This document shows positions 54,771 to 64,000 of a stretch of 64,000 nt of DNA, piece after piece; position 1 is the stretch's first letter, and each line of letters opens with the position of its first letter. The notes beneath the pieces were generated by a model. It was not told the origin of the DNA, did no database searches, and worked only from the letters and a program-made list of their open reading frames with translations. The position numbers and the translations under genes are program-made. Source of the DNA: Castor canadensis (taxonomy: Eukaryota > Chordata > Mammalia > Rodentia > Castoridae); assembly GCF_047511655.1 (NCBI RefSeq), contig NC_133400.1, positions 1,741,001 to 1,805,000 of the forward strand. The letters are read 5' to 3'.

Positions 54771-54990
54771 GGCCTGTGCAGTCAGCTCAGTCCATAGTGT
54801 TTGAAATCCTACAAAAGATTTAGGATTTCTTTTTTCGTAATTCACAAATTTATTTAAAATGGTTTGTGCACATTTTACAAGTAATAAATTTTTCTTTCTT
54901 TTTTTTTTTTTACAAGTAATAAATTTTTCATGTGACAATTTAAAAGTAGGTGATTTTCCACTTGTGATGTATACTTTCAAAACACCTTGA
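54771..54990 (+). repeat. Inverted duplication, right arm
   Basis: Reverse complement of the left arm; the inner 60 bases (around TCCATAGTGTTTGAAATCCT, ACAAAAGATTTAG) are near-identical. Carries an extra poly-T with an 18-base duplication (54877-54929). Confidence 0.93.
54877..54929 (-). mobile_element. Poly(A)-only retroinsertion (TSD plus T-run)
   Basis: ACAAGTAATAAATTTTTC occurs at 54877-54894 and again at 54912-54929, with TTTCTTTTTTTTTTTTT between. The left arm has a single copy, so the right arm gained a minimal L1-type insertion consisting of tail only. Confidence 0.8.
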
Positions 54991-55165
54991 AGCCGGGTAC
55001 CAGTGGTTCACATTTCTTAACCCTAGCTATTCGAGAGGCAGAGATCAGGAGGACATGGCCAGCCCAAACAAAAGTGAGACCGTATCTCAAAAATACCCAA
55101 TACAGCTGGCAGCAGTGGCTCACGCCTCTAATCTTAGCTACTCAGGAGGCAGAGATCAGGAGGAC
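54990..55165 (+). mobile_element. Two partial B1-type SINE heads
   Basis: GCCGGGTACCAGTGGTTCAC ... CAAAAATACCCAATACAG, then GCAGCAGTGGCTCACGCCTC ... GATCAGGAGGACCATGG, which abruptly meets an antisense SINE. Confidence 0.8.
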
Positions 55166-55318
55166 CATGGCCAGCCCTTTTTTTGTGATGGGTATTTTTT
55201 TTTTTCTTTCTTTCTTTCTAGAGCTCTTGGACTTTGGCCTCAGGGTCTCACGCTTGCTAGGCAGGCACTCTACCACTTGAGCCACTCCACCAGCCCTTTC
55301 TGTGTTTGGTATTTTCAT
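55166..55318 (-). mobile_element. Antisense SINE pieces with (TTTC)n
   Basis: CCAGCCCTTTTTTTGTGATG, poly-T with TTTC repeat (55195-55221), then the ID part GGGTCTCACGCTTGCTAGGC, ACTTGAGCCACTCCACCAGC. Confidence 0.8.
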
Positions 55319-55419
55319 ACACTGTACAAAGTGCATGGAACTGGGCAGGATCTGTAGGTTCATCTGCAGCAGGGCGTCAGACTTCATTCCTGCTTTGCAG
55401 CTTGTCACACTTTGCTTTT

Positions 55420-55600
55420 CCTTTCACCAGTAGCGGATGCTTGGGCTGATTCTGCTTTTGGCCACCGTGAATAATGCTGTAGTGAGCATTGCCATGAGGT
55501 ATCTGAGTCTGTGCCTCGGTGGAACTACTGATGCATATGGTGACTCTGGATTTAGCTTTTTGAGGGACGGCCAAACTGTTTTCACTATTTTAGTACTGTT
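55420..55600. mobile_element. Old L1 fragment
   Basis: TTTGGCCACCGTGAATAATG, CTGTAGTGAGCATTGCCATG, TGATGCATATGGTGACTCTG and GAGGGACGGCCAAACTGTTT follow a well-known L1-associated consensus order. Confidence 0.65.
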
Positions 55601-56194
55601 TTCTTCACTGCAGAATTTCTCAACCTGTGAAATGTTTCTGTACACAGTAAATCCCCGAGAGAAAAATGGAGGTTTCAGATTTCCTAAACTTACTTGACCT
55701 CAAAACCTGTTTGTCCCTTGTGAAGTGTCTTTTTGAATAAGTGGTGTGGACACACCTTGGGAGCCCCAGTGTAGAGGGTTCTGAAAGCTGGGCATTTTCC
55801 AGCGATTGGCCCTGTGATCACTGCTTCTTTGCCAGCTTACTCCTCAAATAGCGAGAATGTATGCATACTTTCCCTTACAGCTGCTCTTTTGTCCTGTGTG
55901 TGAAATAAATAGAAAGTTACTGACATTTTCTAGATGGGAGATTCCTGGACATATATTGAAATGCTTAAACACTGGACTTTGTAGAACAGTTGTAATTGTG
56001 ATTTAAGAAGTTGGACTCTTAAAACAGCACAGGTCTGGAAGATTCTGCATGTAGTTAGAGGTCTGGTGCTGTTTTCAGCCAGTTCTGAGTGGGGTGGCTC
56101 TGACCCAGCTCTTCTGGGGTTGTGAACCTGGCATTGGGTTGGAGGTGGCAGGGTGGTTCCCGGTCCCAGACCTCTCTCACCTCATGTCTCGTAG

Positions 56195-56404
<210 letters not shown>

Positions 56405-56734
56405 TGAAGTAGTGTTCACTTAAAGCTGTAACATAAATAAGCATTGGTCCTTTCACTTCCCTCTTATAGATCCTACCTCCTGAGTAGAATTGGTGTAGGT
56501 GTCCTTGACCATCACCAGGACCCTTGGACTGAGCACCTGTGTAGCATTAGTTCTGCAAGAGCCCTCCTGTTTTCTACTTGGCCACACCTTCAGCTCTCCC
56601 CCAGTCATTCCCGTCCCCACCTGCCCTCCAGCAGTTGACATGTGGGCTGTTCACAGTCTTGATTGTGCAGACTGCTCTTCCTTCTGATGGCCTCACTGTT
56701 CACATTCACAGTTGTTTCTGTTTTGTTTTATGGT

Positions 56735-56803
56735 GCTGGTCCACCCAAGGGCCTTGCATGTGCTAGGCAAGTCTGCTACCACTAATCTATCCTTCTAGCC
56801 CTC
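56735..56803 (-). mobile_element. ID-like SINE relic
   Basis: GGCCTTGCATGTGCTAGGCA then CTGCTACCACTAATCTATCC; closer to classical rodent ID (CATGTGCTAGGCAAG) than to the other copies here. Confidence 0.6.
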
Positions 56804-56861
56804 AGAGTTATTTGAATAAAGAAAGTGCTAATAAGTTGCAGGGCTAATTTTTACATTTATT

Positions 56862-57145
56862 TATTTATTGGTGGTCCTGGGATTTGAACTCAGGGCCTCA
56901 CACTTGCTATGCAGGGGCTCCACGCTTGAGCCACACCCCCAGACTTTTTGCTTTATTTTTCAGATAGGGTCTTACATTTTTGCCTAGGGCCAGCCTCAGA
57001 CCACATTCCTATCTACATCTCCCGAATAGCTGGGATCACAGGCATGCACCCCACATTCAGTTTATTTGTTGAGATGGAGGTCTCAATAACTTTTTGCTTG
57101 GGCTAGCCTCAAACTATGATCCTCCTCATCTCCACCTCAGAGTAG
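56862..57145 (-). mobile_element. Three-part SINE (ID plus two B1-like units)
   Basis: ID: GGTCCTGGGATTTGAACTCA, TTGAGCCACACCCCCAGAC. B1-like unit 1 ends GATCACAGGCATGCACCCCA. Unit 2 (GAGATGGAGGTCTCAATAAC) ends near AGTAGCCCTGTG. Same layout as 41876-42195. Confidence 0.75.
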
Positions 57146-57169
57146 CCCTGTGTCGGGATAAACCAACAC

Positions 57170-57295
57170 TTTTTTTGGGGGTGGTAGTGAGGTTTGAACT
57201 CAGGGCTTCATGCTTGCAAAGCAAGCACTCTACTACTTGAACTACACCTCCAGTCCATTTTGTTCTGGTTATTTCAGAGGTGGGATGGTCTTGAA
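57170..57295 (-). mobile_element. ID-type SINE plus linker
   Basis: GAGGTTTGAACTCAGGGCTT, GCAAAGCAAGCACTCTACTA, CTCCAGTCCATTTTGTTCTG. Confidence 0.82.
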
Positions 57296-57721
57296 AAAAA
57301 AAAAAAGGGTGGTGGGGGGGTGCTTACCTCCGAGTCTGCCTCTGGATTTCCATGCATTTAAAAAGTAGGCTTGAAATGGAAGAGTGACCACTCTTAGCAG
57401 CAAAGGCTCTCAGTGCCCGAGAGATGAGTAGGTGTTGTGAACGTCTGGCCTTTTCCCCTGACTTATAAGGTTTCCATTTATGAGTTTTTGATGATAGACT
57501 GGAAAAGGGTACCCCTGCAACCATTCTTCTGTTCAGTCAGGGCGTTGCTTCTTAAGTGGCATGAGATTTCCAGGCTTACTATACCATAGGCTGAGAGTTA
57601 GATGACTTTGTCCAGCTGTAGGCTGACGTATGAGTGTTCTGGATATGTTTAAAGTAGGCCAAGCTAAGCTACGAGATATGTTAAAAGCATTTTTGACTCA
57701 ATATTTTCTCTTTTTCTTCCC

Positions 57722-57905
57722 CCCCTACTGGGGTTTGAACTCAAGGTCTCGCACTTGTAGTCAGGTGCTGTACACTGACTGAGCCATGTTCCAGCCTTTT
57801 GCTTTAGTTATTTTCAGGATGGTCTCATGTTTCATTTGGCCTGGGGCCAGCCTTGGATTTCAGTCCTCCTCCCTGTAACTGGGATGACAGCAGTGAACCA
57901 CTGTT
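57722..57905 (-). mobile_element. ID plus B1-like SINE of the three-part type
   Basis: ACTGGGGTTTGAACTCAAGG, CTGAGCCATGTTCCAGCC, TTGCTTTAGTTATTTTCAGG, GATGACAGCAGTGAACCACT; the second B1-like unit is absent. Confidence 0.75.
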
Positions 57906-58098
57906 CTGGCTTCCACTCAGTATTTTCAACTATGCTGAGTTCTTTGGGACTTAAGCCTTTGGTGGGACCTTGGGACCTGCATATGGCCTGTCTGCATGGG
58001 TGTGATTGACACTAGTTTAGGGACAACTTTCCTAGAGGATTCTAATAACTGAGAGTATCCTCATTACTTTCCTGCAAGCATATAATACATGACACTGA

Positions 58099-58227
<129 letters not shown>

Positions 58228-58349
58228 TGACCATCAGCATTCCTCCCTCTTCATCAGTCTGCTTGACCTTTAGAATCTGAAAGTGACAGGCAGCTTCCTA
58301 CAGAGAGGCTGGGCTTTCGTGGGTTGTTCTGGCTCTTCCATGTTCTACC

Positions 58350-58500
58350 TTGAACTCTTGACTAAGCTTCTTCATACTTGTGTTTCTCACCTGTGAGGTA
58401 GGAAAGTGAGCACATGCTCCTTCGCAGGTGGTGTGAAGGTCATATGAAATACTCCATGTAAAATGACTTCATGTCGTTGCTCGTGTGTAACAGCTCTCAG
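58350..58500 (+). mobile_element. MIR-like fragment
   Basis: CTTGTGTTTCTCACCTGTGA, GGTGGTGTGAAGGTCATATG and TGTAACAGCTCTCAGTAGG are arranged as in MIR 3' halves. Confidence 0.5.
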
Positions 58501-59305
58501 TAGGATGCTTGCTTCCCATTGCAATGAGAGGATCCCGTAAGTCCACTTTCTGGACTAGGTGGTGACCACAGAAAGATAGGATGGTCGGGAAAGGGGCAAA
58601 GGGTAGGAGGAAAGGAATTATTTTAGGGTGAAGTGAGTCATAATGAAATAGCACTAGGTTAGCATGGAGTTAGCTCACTTTTGCTGACACGGGAGGAGGG
58701 GAGGGGTATCGTTAGAGCTGCTCTGTGGCTCTCAGGAAAGGTGTTCCCCAGGCTCCACAAGGAGGACGCTCAGTCCTCTTCATCACTGACTCTGCCCTCA
58801 GAACAGAGAAAGGGAGGGAGCAGGTAGTAGAGATAACTCTTCTGCTTGGTCTGTTGAGACCATAGGCAGCTGCTGCAAGTGAGACTGAGAAATGGAGGTA
58901 CAATGAGATGGGTGCGAAAGTTGAAGGTTGTGAGCTTGTCTCTCTATTCACTTGATGGTTTGTTTCCCCAAAGTAATAGTCCAGGATTCATTTGAAATGA
59001 AATGCATTTTCTCAAAAAGTATAAGAAGAAAGTTGCAGCTGGGTAAAAACAACATCTGTGTTCTTACTGGCCTTTGCAAGTCAGTGAGCAGTGGGTGGTT
59101 CTGGGGGAGGAGTTAATGTGTGCACGTGTTTATGAAATAAGCAACATCTCAGAAAATACTCACCTACAACTGAGTAATTACTTCCTGACACTCCATCTCA
59201 GTAGGCCATGCTCTCAATAAAAAGATGTCCTTTATCTGCCAGGTACCATCCTGTGTGCTGGGGATATAGCGTTGAGACACACTTGACCTTCTTGCTGTGT
59301 TCCTT

Positions 59306-59535
59306 TTTTTTTTTTTTGGTGCCACTGAGATTTGAATTCAGCTTCAGATCTTCATACTTGTAAAGCAGGCATTCTACCACTTGAGCTGCACCTCCAGTCC
59401 ATTTTGCTCCAGTTATTTTGGAGAAGGAGTCACTTGAACTATAAATGCCCAGGCTGGCCTTGAACTATGATCTTCCCCATCTCAGTCTTCCAAGTAGCTA
59501 GGATTACAGGTGTGAGCCACCGGCACCCAGCCTAA
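59306..59535 (-). mobile_element. B1-ID dimeric SINE
   Basis: GGTGCCACTGAGATTTGAAT, CTCCAGTCCATTTTGCTCCA, end GATTACAGGTGTGAGCCACC. Confidence 0.9.
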
Positions 59536-59976
59536 GTTGTTTTTAGATGTCATCTTGCCCATGGGTTGCAGTGTTTAGAACTATGTTGTTTGATTTACAA
59601 ATATTTTGGGATTTTTCCAGATACATTTTTGTTATTTGTGTTTAATTCTATTTCAAAGAGGACTTGTGATTTAATCCTTTTAAATTTGAGGTTTGCGTTG
59701 TGGCTAATATGGTTTATCCTGGTGCCTGTTCTGTGTGTGTTTGCAAGACTGTACATTTTCTGTAGCTGCTTACAGTGTCCTTATTAGTTCAGACCTGATG
59801 GTACTCAGGTCTTCCATGAACTTACTGACCTAGCCCTGGGAACCTGTGTTCTGAAATTTGCTTGTCTGCTGTTAGCACAGCTATCCTCCATTTCTTAGGA
59901 CTTGAGTTTGCATGTTATCCTCCCTGCTTCTTTTACTCCTATCATTTTAGCACCTACTATTTAAAGTGCATTTCCT

Positions 59977-60060
59977 GGACTTGGAGGTGGGGCTTAAGCA
60001 GTTGAGTGCCTGCTTTGCAAACACAAAGTCCTGAGTTCAAATCCCAATCCCACCAATAAA
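59977..60060 (+). mobile_element. ID-type SINE inside old L1
   Basis: GGACTTGGAGGTGGGGCTTA, CTGCTTTGCAAACACAAAGT; A-rich tail with AATAAATAAATGAATAAAT. Flanked by AAGTGCATTTCCTG and AAATGCATTTCTTG. Confidence 0.92.
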
Positions 60061-60200
60061 TAAATGAATAAATAGATAATTGTTTTTTTAAAAATGCATT
60101 TCTTGTAAACAGTGCTGTGATTGAGTCCTGTTTTTAAATATAGTTTGAGAATTTGTGCTTTTTAATTGATATATTTTCCTGTCCAATGCAATGTATTTTT

Positions 60201-60661
60201 TTTTTCTTTTATTATTCGTATGTGCATACAAGGCTTGGGTCATTTCACCCCCCTGCCCCCACCCCTTCCTTACCACCCACTCCACCCCCTCCCTCTCCCC
60301 CCTACCCCCTCAATACCCAGCAGAAACTATTTTGCCCTTATTTCTAATTTTGTTGTAGAGAAAGTATAAGCAATAATAGGAAGGAACAAGGGTTTTTGCT
60401 GGTTGAGATAAGGATAGCTATACAGGGCATTGACTCACATTGATTTCCTGTGCATGGGTGTTACCTTCTAGGTTAATTCTTTTTGATCTCACCTTTTCTC
60501 TAGTTCCTGGTCCCCTTTTCCTATTGGCCTCAGTTGCTTTTAAGGTATCTGCTTTAGTTTCTCTGCGTTAAGGGCAACAAATGCTAGCTAGTTTTTTAGG
60601 TGTCTTACCTATCCTCACCTCTCCCTTGTGTGCTCTCGCTTTTATCATGTGCTCAAAGTCT
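60201..60661 (-). mobile_element. Younger rodent L1 3'UTR fragment
   Basis: Poly-T start, ATTATTCGTATGTGCATACA, C-rich stretch (60248-60310), TAGAGAAAGTATAAGCAATA, then AGTTTCTCTGCGTTAAGGGC. Flanked by GCAATGTATTTTT and GCAATTAATTTTT, a 13-base TSD with two mismatches. Confidence 0.75.
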
Positions 60662-60715
60662 GCAATTAATTTTTGATATGGCTATCAGTAATGTTTTTAA
60701 ATTTCTTTCTTTGCT

Positions 60716-60800
60716 TTTTGTGGTGGTACTGGGGTTTGAACTCAGGACTTCATAGTTGCTAGACAAGCGCTCTGTCACTTGAGCCGCTCCACCAGCTCAG
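60716..60800 (-). mobile_element. ID-type SINE inside old L1
   Basis: TTTGTGGTGGTACTGGGGTT, CATAGTTGCTAGACAAGCGC, CTTGAGCCGCTCCACCAGCT. Confidence 0.92.
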
Positions 60801-61179
60801 TAGTGTTTTTGATATTGCTATTGCTGTTTGTCCCAACTGTTGTGCTTTTCTTTTTTCCTGCCTTCTTTTGAATTGAGTACATTTCATATCATTTTTATTT
60901 TCTCTGTTGGCTTATTAGCAGTTTCTTATTTTGCGTTGTTTTCGTGGTTGTTGTATGGTTTGCAGCGTACTTCCTTATTTTGACAGTTTATCTTGCTGCT
61001 TCTTGTGAGCTGTGAGAACTTTGCAGGAGAGCACCCACATTTCTCCTTCCATTGTTCGTTCATACCATTACTGGCAAATACTTCTTTCTATATTGTGAGC
61101 CCTACAGTGCAATGTTCATGTTTTTGTTTTAGACAGCTACTTTGTCTTATGTTGATTTTCTTTCTTCCTTTTTTTGTGG

Positions 61180-61395
61180 GGTTTTTTTTTTTTTTTTTTT
61201 TTTGTGGTACTGGGTTTGAACTCAGGACTCAGGGCCTCATACTTGCTAAGCAGGCGCTCTACCACTTGAACCAAACCTCTAGCCCATTTTGTCCTGGTTA
61301 TTTTGGAAATGAGGGGCTCTCGAACTATTTGTTTAGGCTGGCCTTGAAACGTGATTCTCCCGATCTCAGCCTCCTAGGATTATAGGCATGAGTCA
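61180..61395 (-). mobile_element. B1-ID dimeric SINE
   Basis: A 22-T run (antisense poly-A), GTGGTACTGGGTTTGAACTC, CCATTTTGTCCTGGTTATTT linker complement, end GATTATAGGCATGAGTCAGT. Confidence 0.9.
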
Positions 61396-61406
61396 GTGGC
61401 TATGGC

Positions 61407-61645
61407 TTTTTTTTTTTTTTTTTTGGCAGTACTTGGGTTTGAACTTAAGGCCTTATGCCACATTCTTTTAGCTTTAGTTATTTTCTTAATAGGATCTCAC
61501 ATTTATGCCTGGAGACCTGGACTGAGACCCTTCTATTTATGCTTCCTTCATAGCTATAATGAAAGGCATGTACCACCATGCCCCAAATGAACCGTGATTC
61601 TCCCAGTCTCTGCTTCTTGAGTAGCTTAGGATTTCAGTAAGAGCC
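61407..61645 (-). mobile_element. Three-part-type SINE, diverged
   Basis: GGCAGTACTTGGGTTTGAAC, TTTTAGCTTTAGTTATTTTC, first unit ends AAAGGCATGTACCACCATGC, then a second partial unit GTGATTCTCCCAGTCTCTGC. Confidence 0.7.
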
Positions 61646-61905
61646 TTTATGCTTGAAGTAGTTTTACTGTGACTATTTAATAAAAAGAATGCCCTGTTAG
61701 CTTGTGTTGTGACTGTGAAGTTTGAAACCCTGTTTTATTGGAATCTGGCATTGTTGATGGTGAATCTTTACTTTGTAGCCTAGGAGACATGAAAGTGCAT
61801 TGGGTTTTTGACAGAACAGTGTGCCAGGAAGATACTTTCCAGAATCTTCCTCCCCTTGGAAGCAGGAAAAGATATGGCTAAGTGGGGGGTCCCTGAATGC
61901 ACTGA

Positions 61906-62127
<222 letters not shown>

Positions 62128-62992
62128 TAAGATGCTAGACAGAACCAAGCCTCGGGCTTGCTCTTGTGTGCTGAGTTCTTAGTTCTGAGTGAGGAGTGAG
62201 GCAGGTTACAGTCCTGAGAGACTGATCTCAGTGAGAAGTGGGCAGTGGTCGGTGGGCCCCTGCTTTCTCTGGTTCAGTTCCTTCACAGGGAAGCCTGGGC
62301 CTGGAAGGCTGCTGGTTGCCTGGCATTGTCAAAGGTGTCAAGATTGACTGGGACCGGGAGTACTTTCAAATCTTGCTTCTTGTTCCTCCCCCATCAGTGT
62401 CTTAGTGGTCACATTTTAATGCAGTTCTTCCAGTGGGCCATCTGTTTGTCCCCTGGAGGCAACTCTGGGGTTCTAGTCTGCTGAGAATGGAACTGATTCC
62501 TATAGAGACTTAAAAAAAAGGGAGTGCTGTTTCTGTGTCAAGTGGATATACAAACAATAGAGCTGGTCAGAAGAGGAAGGAAGGAGAGCCTTTCTGTTTC
62601 TCTGCATTAAGCCAGGCTCTGCATCTTTTGGTGCTGGATTCTCACCTCTGCCTCTCTGCTGTAATGTCTCCTGTGTGCTGTTCATGGATGGGGTTCGTCC
62701 TCTCTGTTGGGTATAGATTTGCATGTCAGTTACTTAAAGAAGCCTGGCAGGATGACGTACTAGAAGTAGAGTTGTCAGCTTCTCCTTGGGCATGGTCAGG
62801 CCCTGTTGCCAGGATTGTACAGACCACATTTCAGTAATGTGTTAGTAAAGGGTGAACCAAAGCCTCCTGGCTGCAGGGGATGGGGAGTTGTGATGCTGCC
62901 TCCTTTAGTCCGAGGACTTACTGGAAAGTATGTTGCTCTCACTGGACAGGGTACTCAGTTAATTAACCTTCAGTCTCTGTCTAGCTGTCTGT

Positions 62993-63312
62993 CTTTTTTT
63001 TTTTTTTTTTTTTTTTTTTTGTGGTACTGGGGTTTGAATTCAGGACTTATACCTTGAGCCATTCCACCAGCCCTTTTTTGTGATGGGTTTTTTTGAGATA
63101 AGGTATCATGAACTATTTGCCTTGGTCTGGCTTTGAACTGTGATCCTCCTGATCTCTGCCTCCTGAGTAGCTAGGATGACAGGCTTGAGCCACCAGCTCC
63201 TGACTCTTTTGCAATAGGGTTTCACTGTGCCCAGGTTGGCCTCAAACTTGGGATCTTCCTGCCTTCGCCTCCTGAGTGCTGGGATTACAGGGCTTGCATC
63301 ATTACACCTGGT
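62993..63312 (-). mobile_element. Deleted-ID B1-ID SINE next to B1 monomer
   Basis: 62993-63192: about 27 T, GTGGTACTGGGGTTTGAATT, ATACCTTGAGCCATTCCACC. 63205-63312: antisense B1-like GTTTCACTGTGCCCAGGTTG ... GTGCTGGGATTACAGGGCTT. Confidence 0.9.
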
Positions 63313-63436
63313 TCAAATACTTTTTTATTGTGGCTAAAACATGAGAATTTTTTTAAAAGTATGGTGTAGAAACTATTAAAAGTATTTTTGTTGAAATGGT
63401 ACTGCAAACCTAAAATTTAGTTCCATTCTTCTTTTT

Positions 63437-63516
63437 GTGATTCTGGGGTTTGAACTCAAGGTCTCATTCTTGCTAAGCAGGCGCTCTACCACTTGAGCCA
63501 GTCTACCAGCCCTAAT
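63437..63516 (-). mobile_element. ID-type SINE monomer
   Basis: GTGATTCTGGGGTTTGAACT, TTGCTAAGCAGGCGCTCTAC, CAGTCTACCAGCCC. Confidence 0.92.
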
Positions 63517-63621
63517 TACCATTCTTAACCTCTCAATTTCAGTCTGGAGATGAGCAGTGGGGTAGGAAGATGGTTATTTATATACTTTAATTTTCATTTC
63601 CTTTAAATTGCTGTGTGTGGG

Positions 63622-63830
63622 CCAGGTGCAGTGATTCACCTCTGTAATCCTAGCTACTTGGGAGGCTGAGATGGGAAGGATCAGAGTTTGAGGCCAGCCC
63701 AGGCAAATAGTTCAAGAGACTCCATCTCCAAAATAACCGGAGCAAAATTGGTTGGAATCCTGGCTTGAGTGGTAGAGTGCCTACTATGCATGCACAAAGT
63801 CCTGAGTTCAAAGCACAGACCCATCAAAAA
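63622..63830 (+). mobile_element. B1-ID dimeric SINE
   Basis: GGCCAGGTGCAGTGATTCAC, CTCCAAAATAACCGGAGCAA linker, ID tail GTGGTAGAGTGCCTACTATG, poly-A end. Confidence 0.92.
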
Positions 63831-64000
63831 AAAAAAATCCAGCCTTAATCTTCTGTGTCTAATTGTATCCCACAGTTTATAGAGGTCTGATTCCAGGACA
63901 GTACTGTTTTGGTGCTTTCCTTAATCATTCCCAATGTCCTTACCTCATAACTGTGACACACAGCCCAGCTGTGGACGTTTTATTTGAGCAGTTTTCTTAC

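Larger units (their letters stand above)
59550..61150 (-). mobile_element. Old L1 (L1M-type), host of nested insertions
   Basis: Segments before, between and after three younger insertions line up with antisense L1 (GTGGCTAATATGGTTTATCC; AGCACAGCTATCCTCC; TGAGAATTTGTGCTTTTTAA; TCTCTGTTGGCTTATTAGC; TGTTGTATGGTTTGCAG). No ORF survives. Confidence 0.75.

Overview
This window is mammalian nuclear DNA, almost certainly from a rodent. The evidence is split protein-coding genes with GT-AG introns, CpG-poor intergenic sequence with one clear CpG island, and very many SINEs that join a 7SL/B1-type head to a tRNA/ID-type tail. That SINE structure and its consensus look like those of castorimorph rodents (beaver and relatives). 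The species call is an inference, not something the sequence proves.

Two genes are supported, both on the + strand and head to tail. (1) Bases 1-985 hold the last two coding exons of SLC7A5 (LAT1, large neutral amino acid transporter), followed by a long 3'UTR to about 3,290. (2) From 48,848 to beyond the right edge lies the 5' part of KLHDC4 (kelch domain containing 4). It has a CpG-island promoter near 48.67-49.15 kb and five coding exons (48848-48946, 53294-53385, 56278-56356, 58120-58218, 61990-62126), which encode the first 168 residues. SLC7A5 next to KLHDC4 in the same orientation matches the order on human 16q24.2. The genes are neighbours only by chromosomal synteny; nothing suggests they act together.

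The roughly 45 kb between them contains no gene I can support. It is packed with SINEs, degraded ERVL-MaLR (MLT1/MST-like) LTRs, other solo-type LTRs (clusters at 17.9-24.4 kb and 36.8-38.0 kb, and one at 45.9-46.5 kb), old L1 fragments, a 16-bp-unit minisatellite (27.17-27.76 kb), a 27-base poly-G run (5109-5135), CA arrays, and stretches of apparently unique sequence. KLHDC4 introns carry more SINEs, a MIR or two, L1 pieces and a notable inverted duplication in intron 2.

Boundaries of repeats are read by eye and are usually good to about 5-15 bases; LTR limits are looser. I found no operon, CRISPR, prophage or convincing novel coding system. The most interesting items are structural: the intron 2 inverted duplication whose arms act as empty-site controls for each other's later insertions, a nested L1/SINE stack in intron 4, and recognisable sub-architectures of the B1-ID SINE family.
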